Source of the DNA: an uncultured Aquimarina sp.
Lineage (GTDB): Bacteria; Bacteroidota; Bacteroidia; Flavobacteriales; Flavobacteriaceae
Length of the DNA stretch: 64,000 nt
Direction of reading: 5' to 3'
Assembly (NCBI GenBank): GCA_947498705.1
Contig: CANMLW010000006.1
Coordinates: forward strand, 62,001 to 126,000
Shown here: positions 16,767-27,300 of the stretch, piece after piece
Position numbering within the stretch: position 1 is the first letter of the stretch
How the letters are laid out: each line of letters begins with the position of its first letter
Notes under the pieces: model-generated
Told to the model about the DNA's origin: nothing
What the model saw: only the letters and a program-made list of their open reading frames with translations
Database searches by the model: none
Program-made: the position numbers and the translations under genes

Positions 16767-19700
16767 ATGAAAAATTATCACAAAATTTTGCTGATAATGT
16801 TGTTGTTGTGTGCAACAATAATTACTGCGCAAAATCGGACTCAAAGCCAAGAATCTCGTTGTTCTTTTGAAGAGGACATGAAAAATTATTTGGATACTAA
16901 TCCAGACGAAAGACAAAGAACAATAGCTTTCGAACAAAAAATCAAAGAAGAAATAGCATTTAGAAAAAGAACTCAAAGTAGAAATGCCAAGGCAGGGCCT
17001 TATATTATACCTGTGGTATTTCATATTTACGATGCTAAATATCCAGATGATGGTGATGGCAATCCAAGAAATGTAACAGATGAAAGAGTAAAACAAGCTT
17101 TAGCAAGTATTAATGCTGATTTTAAAGGTTTTAATGATGCAGTAGATCCTTCGTTTGCTAATTTAGAAGGAGGGATGAACGTCGAATTTAGATTGGCTCA
17201 GGTAGACCCTAGAGGAAATACAACTACAGGTATTATTTATCACGAAAGAAAAGAAGGATTTGGACTGAGCAGTAATGATGCAGAAATTGCTAAATATGCT
17301 TGGGATAATTTTAAGTATATGAATGTTCATGTACAGGAAATTATTAAATCAGGTAGTAGAAATCAATCAGGGATTGCTTGGTTTCCGGCGGTAAACATGT
17401 CAGAAGAAGGGACGGCAAGAGTTGTTTATAATGGTAAATACATGATTTATTCACCACCTGCGTCTTCGTTAACGCATGAATTTGGACATTTCTTTAATTT
17501 ACATCATACGTTTAACGGTGGTTGTGTGTCAGGAGATGATAACGGTGATAAAGTTGCCGATACGCCTCCTTGTACATCAGGACAAGCTTCAGAAGCAGGA
17601 AGTACATGTAAAACTGGAGTAAGGAATTGTTTTAACAATTTGATTAATCACCAAAACCATATGGACTACAACCCTTGTGAGTCGATGTTTACCAAAGGAC
17701 AGGTAGCACGTATGGAAGCAAGTATGAATCATGATGCGCGTAAAACGTTATGGGCTGATTCAAACCTTATTGAAACAGGAACTGATAAAGCCGATATAGG
17801 TCCAAGAGTAATCTTTACTTTTCAAAAAAGTGATGATAGTGCTGTAGATCAGGCATTAGCTTTTATAGAAGGTTTTAAAAATAATAATGGAGATATCCTA
17901 AATAAGAAGAGAATTAAGGCAGCCGGTGGGGCCAAATTTGCAGTAACTGGGCAAATGCAAGAAGGAGTACACTTTTCTACAACTGGGGTTCCAAGTGGTT
18001 TAACCACCAGAATAAATGTAGAGGATAATGAAAATGCAGTTATTTCATTTACAGGTAATGCATCAAATCATAGTGAAGCAGATTCTAAAGAAATTAGAAT
18101 CACTTTATTAAACCCTGCAATGGTAGGAGGTGTAAGTTCTTTGTTTTCTAAAACAGGAATCTATGACATTAACTTTATTGATCCATACAAACCTTATTAC
18201 GAGATGTACTCGCCTGCTATAGTAACAGGACGTTCGGCTCAGAACTATACCGATGCTGTAGCTTCACAGTTTAATTCGCTGGTTATTGGTGGTCGTTTTA
18301 GAACTCGTTTACGTTCATATGATGGTAATACGGTGACTATTGATAATAATGCGATGGAGTTTGATGTATTATGTAATACAGGTACAAAAAATGTCACAAA
18401 CTTGGCAGAAGGTACTACTATTAGTGCTACTACTTCAGGAACATGGGTAGGTAGGCAAGCAGTAGGTACCTCACCACCTAAAGTAGCAGGAGCAGGGTAT
18501 ACATCATGGCATGGAAGAGCGGGATATGCTGCAATTCGTGTGCCTACAATTACTGGCGACTATGTGTATGGTTGGTTAAGAATTAGAGTGAGGTCAAACG
18601 GAGAGTATGCAGAGTTAACTACTTTTGCGTTAAATCCTGATCCAGGAAAATCGATACAAGCAAAAGTTGCAGTACCTAATTTAGTATATTCTAGCGATCG
18701 TTTCTTAGAATCTGTAAAAAACGACGGTACTATGGAGAATGAAATCACCGTAGATGTGAAGGATGCAACATTGGCAGTTTCAGGAAATTTATCTTCTGGT
18801 ACCCATTATAGTGTAAGAAATGTGCCTAAAGGCTTAACACTTCAAGTTAGTGTGGTAAACTCTAGACAACTTAAATTAAGTATGAAGGGGATTGCACAGG
18901 ATAGTGATTGGGCAGCATATAATGGATTTGTGAAAAATATTCGTCTCAAATTTAAGAGCTCGATTTTTGCAAATGGAGCAGGTGCTCAGGTAGAATTTAA
19001 AGAATTTCCTTTAAATGTAGAATATATAGGTACCGCTTATTCTAAAGAGGTTTCGCCAATAAAAAGATTTGTTGTTGGGAATGATAGTGAGAATGGTAGT
19101 GTTACCGTATTGCCATGGACATACAACTTAGAATTTAATTCTTCATCTTATCAATTTCAGTATTATACACCAGATAACACCGCTAATGAATTTCCGGGAG
19201 TAAAATTTGTTTCCTGGAGAAAAGATGCGGTAGCCAATAATAATTATGAGCTTACTCCATTAAGTGCAGGGACTTCGATAGGGGCTAATCTTTCATGGAA
19301 AAATGGTAGAGAATATAACGAAGGAAGAGGGCAGCATATGATCGATTCTGATACGTATCAAGCCTGGAGAGGAAGAACAGCTTATGTTGGAATAAGAATA
19401 CTAAGATCAGGTAGATTCCATTATGGATGGTTAGAACTTAAAGTGGGAACCAACGGAAGAACTTGTGAAATTTTGTCATACGGTTTACAAGGAATTCCTG
19501 GAGCAAGTATAAAAGCAGGAAGTAAAGATTCTAATGATGTAAAAATATATTGTGATGCTAAAGGGACTAATGGTACCGAAGGAATTACTAATGTAGAATT
19601 TGCCGGGATCGATAATTCTTCTACCAGAGATGCAGATGGGTATACTGATTATACTGGGCAAACCGCTTTTGTAGCTCGAGGAAAAAGTTATCCTTTAAAA

Positions 19701-22700
19701 GTAAATGTAGTAGGTTGGAACGGAGGTTCTGCCGCTAGAGTATATGCGTGGTTCGACTGGAATAATGATATCGACTTTAGAGATTCTGGAGAGTATATGG
19801 AGGTGACAAAAACTTCAGATGGAGTTGGAGAGGTTTCAGTAACGATTCCTACCAATGCAAATTTAGGAGTAACTCGCCTTAGAATTAGAGTAGATGATCG
19901 AGCAAGTAATGCCGATTGTGGAGACCGTAGTCGTGGAGAAGTAGAAGATTATCAGGTAAGTATTGGTATAGCAAATGCTTCTTGTACCGATGGGGAACAA
20001 AATGGTGATGAAACAGGAATAGATTGTGGAGGATCGTCTTGTAATGATTGTATTCCAGAGCCAACATGTACCGATGGTATCAGAAATGCAGATGAAACAG
20101 AAGTGGATTGTGGTGGTGAGTTTTGTGAACCTTGCGAGGTCTTTACAGAACATTGTGCTGCTCAGGCTACAGGAACGGGAGATGGTATCGAAATTGAAAA
20201 AGTAGTGTTCGGAACTATCAATAATAGTACTACCGGAGATAATCAATATACCGATTTTCCAAATATTTCTACGAACCTTACAGCGGGACAGCAAGTTGCA
20301 TTGTCAGTAACAACAAATAATACATGGAATCCTACTACAGTAGGAGTATGGATTGACTGGAATAATGATAATGATTATAGAGATGATGGTGAACGAGTAC
20401 TATATGTTAAGGATATTAACTCTGGTGACTATACGAGTACAGTTACAGTACCAACCACTGCAGTTGGTAATACAGCATTACGTATGCGAGTACGATCAGG
20501 ATACTACCAGGATATCTTAAAGCCATGTGGTACAATTACTTCTATTGGAGAGGTAGAGGATTATAGAGTAAGAGTTAGTGGAGGAACTTCTGATACGCAA
20601 GCACCAAGTACACCAACTAATCTAACGGCATCAAATGTAGCGCAAACGACTTTAAGTCTAAGCTGGACAGCTTCTACTGATAATGTTGGAGTAACAGGAT
20701 ATGATGTGTATCAAGGAAGTACATTGCTAACAACTGTTACAGGAACTACTTATAATGTTACAGGTTTAAGTTCTAGTACAACCTATAATTTTACTGTAAG
20801 AGCAAAAGATGCTGCTGGTAATCAGTCGGCTGTTAGTAACACTGCTAGTGCAACCACTACAGGAGGTACTACCAATCCAACATATTGTAATACAGGTAGA
20901 CAAGGAAGTAACTATATAGGAGAAGTTATATTTGGTTCAATTTCTAATACGAGTGCAAATGGCTCTTATTCAAATAATACTTCTCAAAGCACCAGTGTTC
21001 AAAAAGGCGCTTCTGTAAGCTTAACAGTTACACCAGGAATTACGAGTTCTAACTGGAATTCTAATGTTGTAGGTGCATGGATAGACTGGAATCAGGATGG
21101 TGACTTTGTCGATGCAGGTGAGCAGGTGTTAATGAAAACCCCTGGTACTGGTGGTGAAACTGTAAATGTAACGATACCTAATACAGCAAAGGATGGCGCT
21201 ACTCGATTAAGAGTACGTTATAGATGGGGTAGTAATCCTAATCCTTGTGGTACTACAGCAAATGATGGTGATGAAGTAGAGGATTATACGGTTAATGTTG
21301 GTGGAGGTACTACCGATACACAAGCACCAAGTGCACCGACCAACTTAACAGCTTCTAGCGTAGGAGAAACAACGTTAAGTTTAAGCTGGACCGCATCTAC
21401 GGATAATGTGGGAGTAACAGGGTATGATGTGTATCAAGGAAGTACATTGTTAACAACCGTTACAGGAACTTCGTATAATGTTACCGGTTTAACTGCTAAT
21501 ACTTCTTATACTTTCACAGTAAAAGCAAAGGATGCTGCAGGTAATGAATCTGCTTCTAGTAACACAGCTAATGCAACAACTACAGGAGGTACTACAACAC
21601 CTACCTATTGTGATATGAAAGGTAATAATAATGCAGATGATTATATTACTAATGTTAACTTTGCAGGAATCAATAATACCACAACAACAGCAACAGATGG
21701 GTATCAAGATAATACCTCTGGTACTGCGGGTAACGTTTCAAAAGGAACTTCTTATAACTTAAAAGTTACTTTTACAGGATATCAAGGAGGAGCTAATAAC
21801 GAAGTGTATGCATGGATTGATTGGAATATCGATGGTGATTTTACTGATGCAGGTGAGAAGTTTGAGATAACTACCAAGACTACCGATGCGATTCGTGAAT
21901 CATCGATTGCAGTACCAAGTACAGCAACAACAGGAACGACCAGAATGCGTATTGTGTTAGGGTATAATGCTGCAGATGGCAATAGTTCATGTACTAATGT
22001 AGCTTATGGAGAAGTAGAAGATTATAATATCGTTGTTGGTGGTGGAGGTACTACAGATACACAGGCGCCAAGTACACCAGGGAACTTATCATCTTCTAAT
22101 GTTGCTCAAACTACGTTAAGCTTAAGTTGGTCAGCTTCAACTGATAATGTAGGAGTAACTGGATATGATGTATTTAGAGGGACAACTCGATTAACTACTG
22201 TTACTGGTACATCTTATAATGTAACGGGATTAACTGCTGGTACAGCTTATAGTTTTACAGTAAAAGCAAAGGATGCTGCAGGTAATGAATCTGCTTCTAG
22301 TAATACAGTTAATGTTACTACACAACAGACTACACCTACTGTGAATGGAGGTACTGTAGCAACTAATGCTAATCAAACACAAGTTACCACTATAACTGGT
22401 GATGGTATTGCCGATGTAATTACTTTTACAAATGCTAATTCCTCAGGAACAAATTATACGTATCTAATTACAGATGCTAATGATAATGTATTGGCGGTTG
22501 AAACTTCGTCTCATGACTTTGAAGGAGCTACTGTAGGTATATGTAAAGTATATGGTATTGCTTATGAAGGAACTTTAAACGCAGTTGGTAAAGCAATTAC
22601 TGATACCAGTTTGGCTTCAGGAAGTTTTGATGTATCTAGTAATTCGATTATTGTAGATAGAACATCTCCAACAAACCCAAGTCCTACGTACTGTAGTGCT

Positions 22701-23405
22701 ACAGGTAACGGAGGTCCAGAAGGAATAACTAATGTCACTTTTGCGGGAATTAATAATTCATCTGTTAGAAATGCCAATGGGTATGATGACTTTACTTCTA
22801 TATCAGGAAATGTAAATGCAGGAAGCAGTTATAACCTAAGAGTTAATATTGTAGGGTATAATGGTGGTGCTACTGATGAAATTTATGCGTTCTTCGATTG
22901 GAATAGAGATGGAGACTTTGCAGATGCGGATGAGAGTTTTACGTTAACTAAAACTTCAAACCTAGTAGGGGATGTATCGGTTACAGTACCGCAATCAGCA
23001 GTTGCAGGAGATATTAGAATGAGGTTGTTAGTATCATACTACGATGTAGAAAAGAACCCATGTGATACCGGTACAAATGATGTTCGTTTTGGAGAATATG
23101 AGGATTACACACTTAATATAACAGCGGCAAAATCACTATCACTAAAAACATCTTTCTTTATTATAGGTAATAATCCAGTTAAGAGAGGTGAGGATTTAAA
23201 AGTGAAATTTGATAGTACGGTAAGTGGATCTGCAAGAATACAATTTTATAGTACTAACGGTACAAAAGTATTGGATCGTGAAATTCAAAATATAGAAGCA
23301 GGTACTGCCACTATAGATGTAAGTACTTTGGCTAGTGGATTGTATTTGGCAAAAGTTCAAAGCGAAAATAGACAAGGAATAGCAAGAATTGTTATTGGAG
23401 AATAG
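16767..23405 (+). CDS. Secreted M43 (pappalysin-like) zinc metalloprotease with GEVED/FN3 array and T9SS sorting domain
   Basis: 2212 residues. Signal peptide 1-22 (ends IITAQ), then a short propeptide. The M43 catalytic domain starts [12 protein letters not shown]. Its zinc motif HEFGHFFNLHH is at 237-247 and Met299 lies in the Met-turn ([12 protein letters not shown]). Residues about 340-920 are a long region with no family I recognise, containing two related YGWL modules. Then GEVED 928-1067, two Cys/Asp linkers 1073-1124, GEVED 1128-1270, FN3, GEVED 1372-1511, FN3, GEVED 1613-1758, FN3, a GGT-type domain 1857-1968, GEVED 1975-2121 and the T9SS sorting domain from about 2128. Bases 20650-21565 are nearly identical to the inverted segment 47135-48050. 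Driven by the array promoter directly upstream. Confidence 0.9.
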   Translation: MKNYHKILLIMLLLCATIITAQNRTQSQESRCSFEEDMKNYLDTNPDERQRTIAFEQKIKEEIAFRKRTQSRNAKAGPYIIPVVFHIYDAKYPDDGDGNPRNVTDERVKQALASINADFKGFNDAVDPSFANLEGGMNVEFRLAQVDPRGNTTTGIIYHERKEGFGLSSNDAEIAKYAWDNFKYMNVHVQEIIKSGSRNQSGIAWFPAVNMSEEGTARVVYNGKYMIYSPPASSLTHEFGHFFNLHHTFNGGCVSGDDNGDKVADTPPCTSGQASEAGSTCKTGVRNCFNNLINHQNHMDYNPCESMFTKGQVARMEASMNHDARKTLWADSNLIETGTDKADIGPRVIFTFQKSDDSAVDQALAFIEGFKNNNGDILNKKRIKAAGGAKFAVTGQMQEGVHFSTTGVPSGLTTRINVEDNENAVISFTGNASNHSEADSKEIRITLLNPAMVGGVSSLFSKTGIYDINFIDPYKPYYEMYSPAIVTGRSAQNYTDAVASQFNSLVIGGRFRTRLRSYDGNTVTIDNNAMEFDVLCNTGTKNVTNLAEGTTISATTSGTWVGRQAVGTSPPKVAGAGYTSWHGRAGYAAIRVPTITGDYVYGWLRIRVRSNGEYAELTTFALNPDPGKSIQAKVAVPNLVYSSDRFLESVKNDGTMENEITVDVKDATLAVSGNLSSGTHYSVRNVPKGLTLQVSVVNSRQLKLSMKGIAQDSDWAAYNGFVKNIRLKFKSSIFANGAGAQVEFKEFPLNVEYIGTAYSKEVSPIKRFVVGNDSENGSVTVLPWTYNLEFNSSSYQFQYYTPDNTANEFPGVKFVSWRKDAVANNNYELTPLSAGTSIGANLSWKNGREYNEGRGQHMIDSDTYQAWRGRTAYVGIRILRSGRFHYGWLELKVGTNGRTCEILSYGLQGIPGASIKAGSKDSNDVKIYCDAKGTNGTEGITNVEFAGIDNSSTRDADGYTDYTGQTAFVARGKSYPLKVNVVGWNGGSAARVYAWFDWNNDIDFRDSGEYMEVTKTSDGVGEVSVTIPTNANLGVTRLRIRVDDRASNADCGDRSRGEVEDYQVSIGIANASCTDGEQNGDETGIDCGGSSCNDCIPEPTCTDGIRNADETEVDCGGEFCEPCEVFTEHCAAQATGTGDGIEIEKVVFGTINNSTTGDNQYTDFPNISTNLTAGQQVALSVTTNNTWNPTTVGVWIDWNNDNDYRDDGERVLYVKDINSGDYTSTVTVPTTAVGNTALRMRVRSGYYQDILKPCGTITSIGEVEDYRVRVSGGTSDTQAPSTPTNLTASNVAQTTLSLSWTASTDNVGVTGYDVYQGSTLLTTVTGTTYNVTGLSSSTTYNFTVRAKDAAGNQSAVSNTASATTTGGTTNPTYCNTGRQGSNYIGEVIFGSISNTSANGSYSNNTSQSTSVQKGASVSLTVTPGITSSNWNSNVVGAWIDWNQDGDFVDAGEQVLMKTPGTGGETVNVTIPNTAKDGATRLRVRYRWGSNPNPCGTTANDGDEVEDYTVNVGGGTTDTQAPSAPTNLTASSVGETTLSLSWTASTDNVGVTGYDVYQGSTLLTTVTGTSYNVTGLTANTSYTFTVKAKDAAGNESASSNTANATTTGGTTTPTYCDMKGNNNADDYITNVNFAGINNTTTTATDGYQDNTSGTAGNVSKGTSYNLKVTFTGYQGGANNEVYAWIDWNIDGDFTDAGEKFEITTKTTDAIRESSIAVPSTATTGTTRMRIVLGYNAADGNSSCTNVAYGEVEDYNIVVGGGGTTDTQAPSTPGNLSSSNVAQTTLSLSWSASTDNVGVTGYDVFRGTTRLTTVTGTSYNVTGLTAGTAYSFTVKAKDAAGNESASSNTVNVTTQQTTPTVNGGTVATNANQTQVTTITGDGIADVITFTNANSSGTNYTYLITDANDNVLAVETSSHDFEGATVGICKVYGIAYEGTLNAVGKAITDTSLASGSFDVSSNSIIVDRTSPTNPSPTYCSATGNGGPEGITNVTFAGINNSSVRNANGYDDFTSISGNVNAGSSYNLRVNIVGYNGGATDEIYAFFDWNRDGDFADADESFTLTKTSNLVGDVSVTVPQSAVAGDIRMRLLVSYYDVEKNPCDTGTNDVRFGEYEDYTLNITAAKSLSLKTSFFIIGNNPVKRGEDLKVKFDSTVSGSARIQFYSTNGTKVLDREIQNIEAGTATIDVSTLASGLYLAKVQSENRQGIARIVIGE
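20650..21565 (+). repeat. Left arm of a ~0.92-kb inverted repeat
   Basis: It encodes FN3-GEVED-FN3 within the M43 protease. Read by eye, it matches the reverse complement of 47135-48050 almost base for base; runs such as GGTTTAAGTTCTAGTACAAC and GGAAGTACATTGCTAACAA are shared, with only scattered differences. Boundaries are approximate. Confidence 0.8.
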
Positions 23406-23452
23406 TAATAGTTGATAGGAATTAATTAATATTATACTATTGGTATAGTAAA

Positions 23453-23485
23453 AAAACGGGAACTTTTTGGTTCCCGTTTTTATTT
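23453..23485 (+). terminator. Rho-independent terminator after the M43 gene
   Basis: An 11-bp stem (AAAACGGGAAC at 23453-23463 and GTTCCCGTTTT at 23470-23480) with a 6-base loop is followed by T-rich sequence. A second small hairpin (TACTAT/ATAGTA) precedes it. Confidence 0.9.
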
Positions 23486-23543
23486 TTCATGGAGTAAATG
23501 TCCTAAGGTTTACCTCACATGAAAAAAATGGTAATCTTTATAC

Positions 23544-23763
23544 ATGAACCAAAGTATTTCTGATATACAATTATACAATTCAACCAAAATAACCAGAGCA
23601 GTAAAAAAAATATGGGGCGATTCATTTTTGGATAGTGGTTTTGTATCAATACAATAGATATTATAGTGACGAAAAAAATATTTCTGAGTGTTTAAAAAAT
23701 CAAGGAAAGTATGAGGGATACGAAATTTTACATAAAAATATACGATTGAGACATCAGTTTTAA
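23544..23763 (+). pseudogene. Frameshifted small gene remnant of unknown family
   Basis: An ATG at 23544 starts a frame reading MNQSISDIQLYNSTKITRAV and onward through WGDSFLDSGFVSIQ before a stop. In the next frame coding-like sequence continues from the same point (QYNRYYSDEKNISECLKNQG ... LRHQF) to a stop at 23761-23763. One frameshift would join them into a protein of about 73 residues. I do not recognise the family. The call rests only on composition and frame continuity. Confidence 0.35.
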
Positions 23764-24052
23764 AACAGGTTTTTACTTTGAAAGATTAGATCGATTACTC
23801 TGTGTAAAAGACTTTTTTTTCGTCAAAAGGACTGTTTTATAGGTTGGAAGTTGTAAGGTAAAAAGGAAAGAAAAAATGAAAGAAAATAGGGTAAATGTTT
23901 TTCATTTAAACGATTTAAAGGTGTTTCCGTAATGATAGTAAAATGATAATAGTGTCCCGCGTAGTTTTGTTACGTTTTTACCTAGTCGATTTTGGTTTTT
24001 ATCCGTAATTAAGAAAAAGCAGATTTGCTAAAAATCATCGTTGTCAATAAGA

Positions 24053-24132
24053 AATTACTTACAATAGGTTTGTTTAGTATTATGTTTAGGTAATTTATCA
24101 CCATCTATAAAACCCTTGTAATTGTAAATTTG
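24053..24132 (+). promoter_or_regulatory. Protease-array promoter for the reprolysin gene at 24370
   Basis: The box 24053-24097 (AATTACTTACAATAGG, TTTAGTATTATG, TTTAGGTAATTTA) ends 27 bases before the -7 element TAAATTTG at 24125-24132. GTTTAG occurs twice, at 24072 and 24084. Unlike the M43 genes, the start codon lies about 230 bases downstream. Confidence 0.75.
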
Positions 24133-24369
24133 CTTTTTCTTTAATATAAAAGTTAACATAAATACATTTTTTAATCATTTTTAAAGATTAAATATGAAAA
24201 AAAATAAATTTTCTTTAAAAAAAGAATAATGACCATTATACAATTATATACACTAAAAAAAAGAAAAGAAATATGAAAAATTAAAACTTGAAACACAAAC
24301 GTAAAACGCATTATTCCTAATCACATGATGCAATTAAAACACAAACTATTAATACAATTTTAAAGTAAA

Positions 24370-27300
24370 ATGAAAAATAAGATTATACTACTTTTTGCAT
24401 GCTTATTTGTTTTTTATTCCGGGATATCACAAAATGGTCGAAATTACTGGGGAAATAAATCTGTAACATCAGCAAGAACTACTGAGGGGGAGACATCAAG
24501 TACTGCTTCTTATACTTTAGACTATGAAGGACTAAAGGATGCCTTGTCTCAATCCCAAAAATTGGGTAGATCCTCTGGTAATTCAGGGTTAATTGTTACC
24601 TTTCCTAATGAAGATGGGAAATCTGAACAATATAGAATCATAGAAAAGTCAAATTTTCATCCTGATTTAGCTAAAAAATTCTCAAACATTAGATCTTACT
24701 CAGGGGTTTCAGTTAATGGAGGCCAAAGTTCTATACATATTAGTGTTGGTCCAAATGAGCTTAGTGGTGTGATCATAGATTCTAAAAAAGAGAAAGATCA
24801 ATTCATAAAAAAACAAAATAGTGGTAATACTTATACTATAAGTTCAGAAATAGAAGAAGAAGAAGGAATATTTGAGTGTGGAACTCATAGCGAAAGTAAC
24901 GCTCATTCACATGATAGTCACTCGAATGGTGGTTCTTCAAAAAAAGCCGCAAGATCTGCTAGAACAGCAATGAGAAATGCTAACGATGCTACATTGCGAA
25001 CGTATAGACTAGCACTTGCAACTACTGCAGAATTCTCTAATTATTACATTAACCAGGCGAATGTATCTAACGGTACTGATCAACAGAAAAAAGCAGCTGT
25101 ACTTGCGGGATTAAATGCGATCATGACAAGAATTAATGCGACATATGAAAGAGATTTAAGTGTTCGTTTTCAGTTAATTCCAAATAACGATGCAGTAATT
25201 TTCCTTAATACAAATACAGATGGCCTTACTCATAATAACAGTAGCACATTATTTAACGAGGCTCATGGGGTGATCTCTAATGCAGTAGGAAATGGTAATT
25301 TTGATATTGGTCATGTATTAGATTTGTCAAACAATGGAGGTTTTGGTAACATAGGTTCTATATGCCAAGATACAAGAAAAGGTTCTGGTACTTCTACTGG
25401 GACTGCGCCAGAAGGTAATTTTTTCAATACATTATTGCTTCATGAATTGGGTCACCAATTAGGAGCCAACCATACTTGGAATTCATGTAATAATAATGGT
25501 GGTAGAGTTAATTTTAACGCGGTTGAACCTGGTAGTGGTTCTACGGTTATGTCTTATGGAGGTGTTTGTGGAGATAATAATGTTGTAGGTTCTGAATTTA
25601 GAGGTACATATTTCCACGCTAGAAGTATAGAAGAAATATGGGCGGTTGTATCTAACACAAGTTGTGGATTAAACACAAATACAGGAAATGCAGCACCAAC
25701 AGCAAATGCAGGTGCAGACTTTACAATACCAAAATCTACTCCCTTTGTATTAAAAGGAACAGGTAATGATTCTAACAATCCTTCAAGTAGCTTAACATAT
25801 ACATGGGAGCAAATGGATGCAGGAGTTGAAGTGATTTCTTCACATGCGGTAACAGGTCCTGTTTTTCGTTCTGTATCACCATCTTCATCTCCAGAACGTT
25901 ATTTTCCAGCAATATCTGGGGTAGCGAGTGGATTTGTTTCTTTTTGGGAAAGCCTTCCAGCCGTATCTAGAGATATGAATTTTAGATTAACTGTAAGAGA
26001 TAATAATAATGGTGGAGGAAGCAATGCTTCAGATGATATGAAAGTTACAGTTAATGAAAGTGCTGGACCTTTTGTAGTAAGTTCTCCTAATACCGATCAA
26101 ATTATTTGGGCTCCTGGATCAAACCAAAATATTACTTGGGATGTTGCAGGAACTACTGGTAATGGAATCAACGCAGCGACTGTGGATATTCTATTATCTA
26201 CTGATGGAGGAAATACATTCGGTACTACCTTAGCATCAAATGTTTCTAATGATGGTTCACATCAGATTACAGTACCAAATAGCCCTGGTAGTTTAAATAG
26301 AATTATGGTTAGAGGAACCAATCATATTTTTTATGATATGTCAGATAAAAACTTTTTTATATCTAACGGTTCTGATACTACACCACCAAGCACTCCTACA
26401 GGTTTAACTGCTACAAATCCTGAGAATGATGCTCATATTTCAGCAACCTTAAACTGGACTGCATCTACAGATAATGTGGGGGTAGCAGGATATATTATTG
26501 TACAAAACGGAGTAGAGGTATTTACTTGGAATAGTCAAAGTACTACTGATTTCATAATGCGTGGTTTGGATGATGGTACTCAGTATTCTTTTCAAATAAT
26601 AGCTTTTGATGCAGCTGGTAATAGATCAGCAGCGAGTACTGCTGCAACGGTTACCACTACAGGAAACGCGCCAACTGCACCTAAAAATGTGGTAGCTACC
26701 AATGCAACGCAAACTGGAGTTACCTTAAATTGGGATGCTTCTACGAGCGCTGGTACTAATATTGATGGTTATAGTGTATTTGTAAACGGAGTGTTTACAC
26801 TTTATACAAAAAATGTAACGCCAAATAATCTGACTTTTGCATTACTTAATACGTTGGATCCAGGTAGAACCTATAGTATTGAAGTAGGAGCCGTAGATGG
26901 TAACAATGTTAGATCTAGGAAGAATTCTACTCCAATAGAGGTTAGAACATTAGACTTAAATGACAATGACAATCCAACCGTTCCTACGAACCTAACGGCA
27001 ACACGACCTCAGACCAATTCTGATACTACAGTAAGCTTAGATTGGACTGCATCTACAGATAATACCACTCGTATAGCTGGATATATTATTGAGCAAAAAA
27101 TAGAAAATAAACCAAACTCAGTGTATACATTTACTTGGAATAGCACAAGCACTGGTATAGACATGCGTTCCTTAGTTCCTGGTACCAGATATGAATTCCG
27201 AGTAAGATCTTTTGATCTAGCTGGCAACAGATCTAACTATACTGCAATCGCAAGGATTACAACAACTGGTACAGCACCAAATGATAACACACCACCGTCT

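Larger units (their letters stand above)
23406..24369. other. 964-bp spacer with terminator, frameshifted ORF and promoter
   Basis: Bases 23762-24135 are homologous to the spacer at 10071-10445. Relative to that copy, about 275 bp (roughly 23486-23761) lie extra between the terminator and the shared block; this extra part holds the broken reading frame listed separately. After the promoter there is an unusually long, A-rich leader of about 230 bases before the ATG at 24370. It has several aborted starts (ATGAAAAA at 24194, ATGAAAAATTAA at 24273). Confidence 0.65.

Noticed and set aside
19863..20294. Open frame of about 143 codons opposite an M43 gene
   Set aside because: It is antisense to the GEVED and Cys/Asp-linker coding region and has a Cys/Ser/Ile-rich composition typical of shadow frames.
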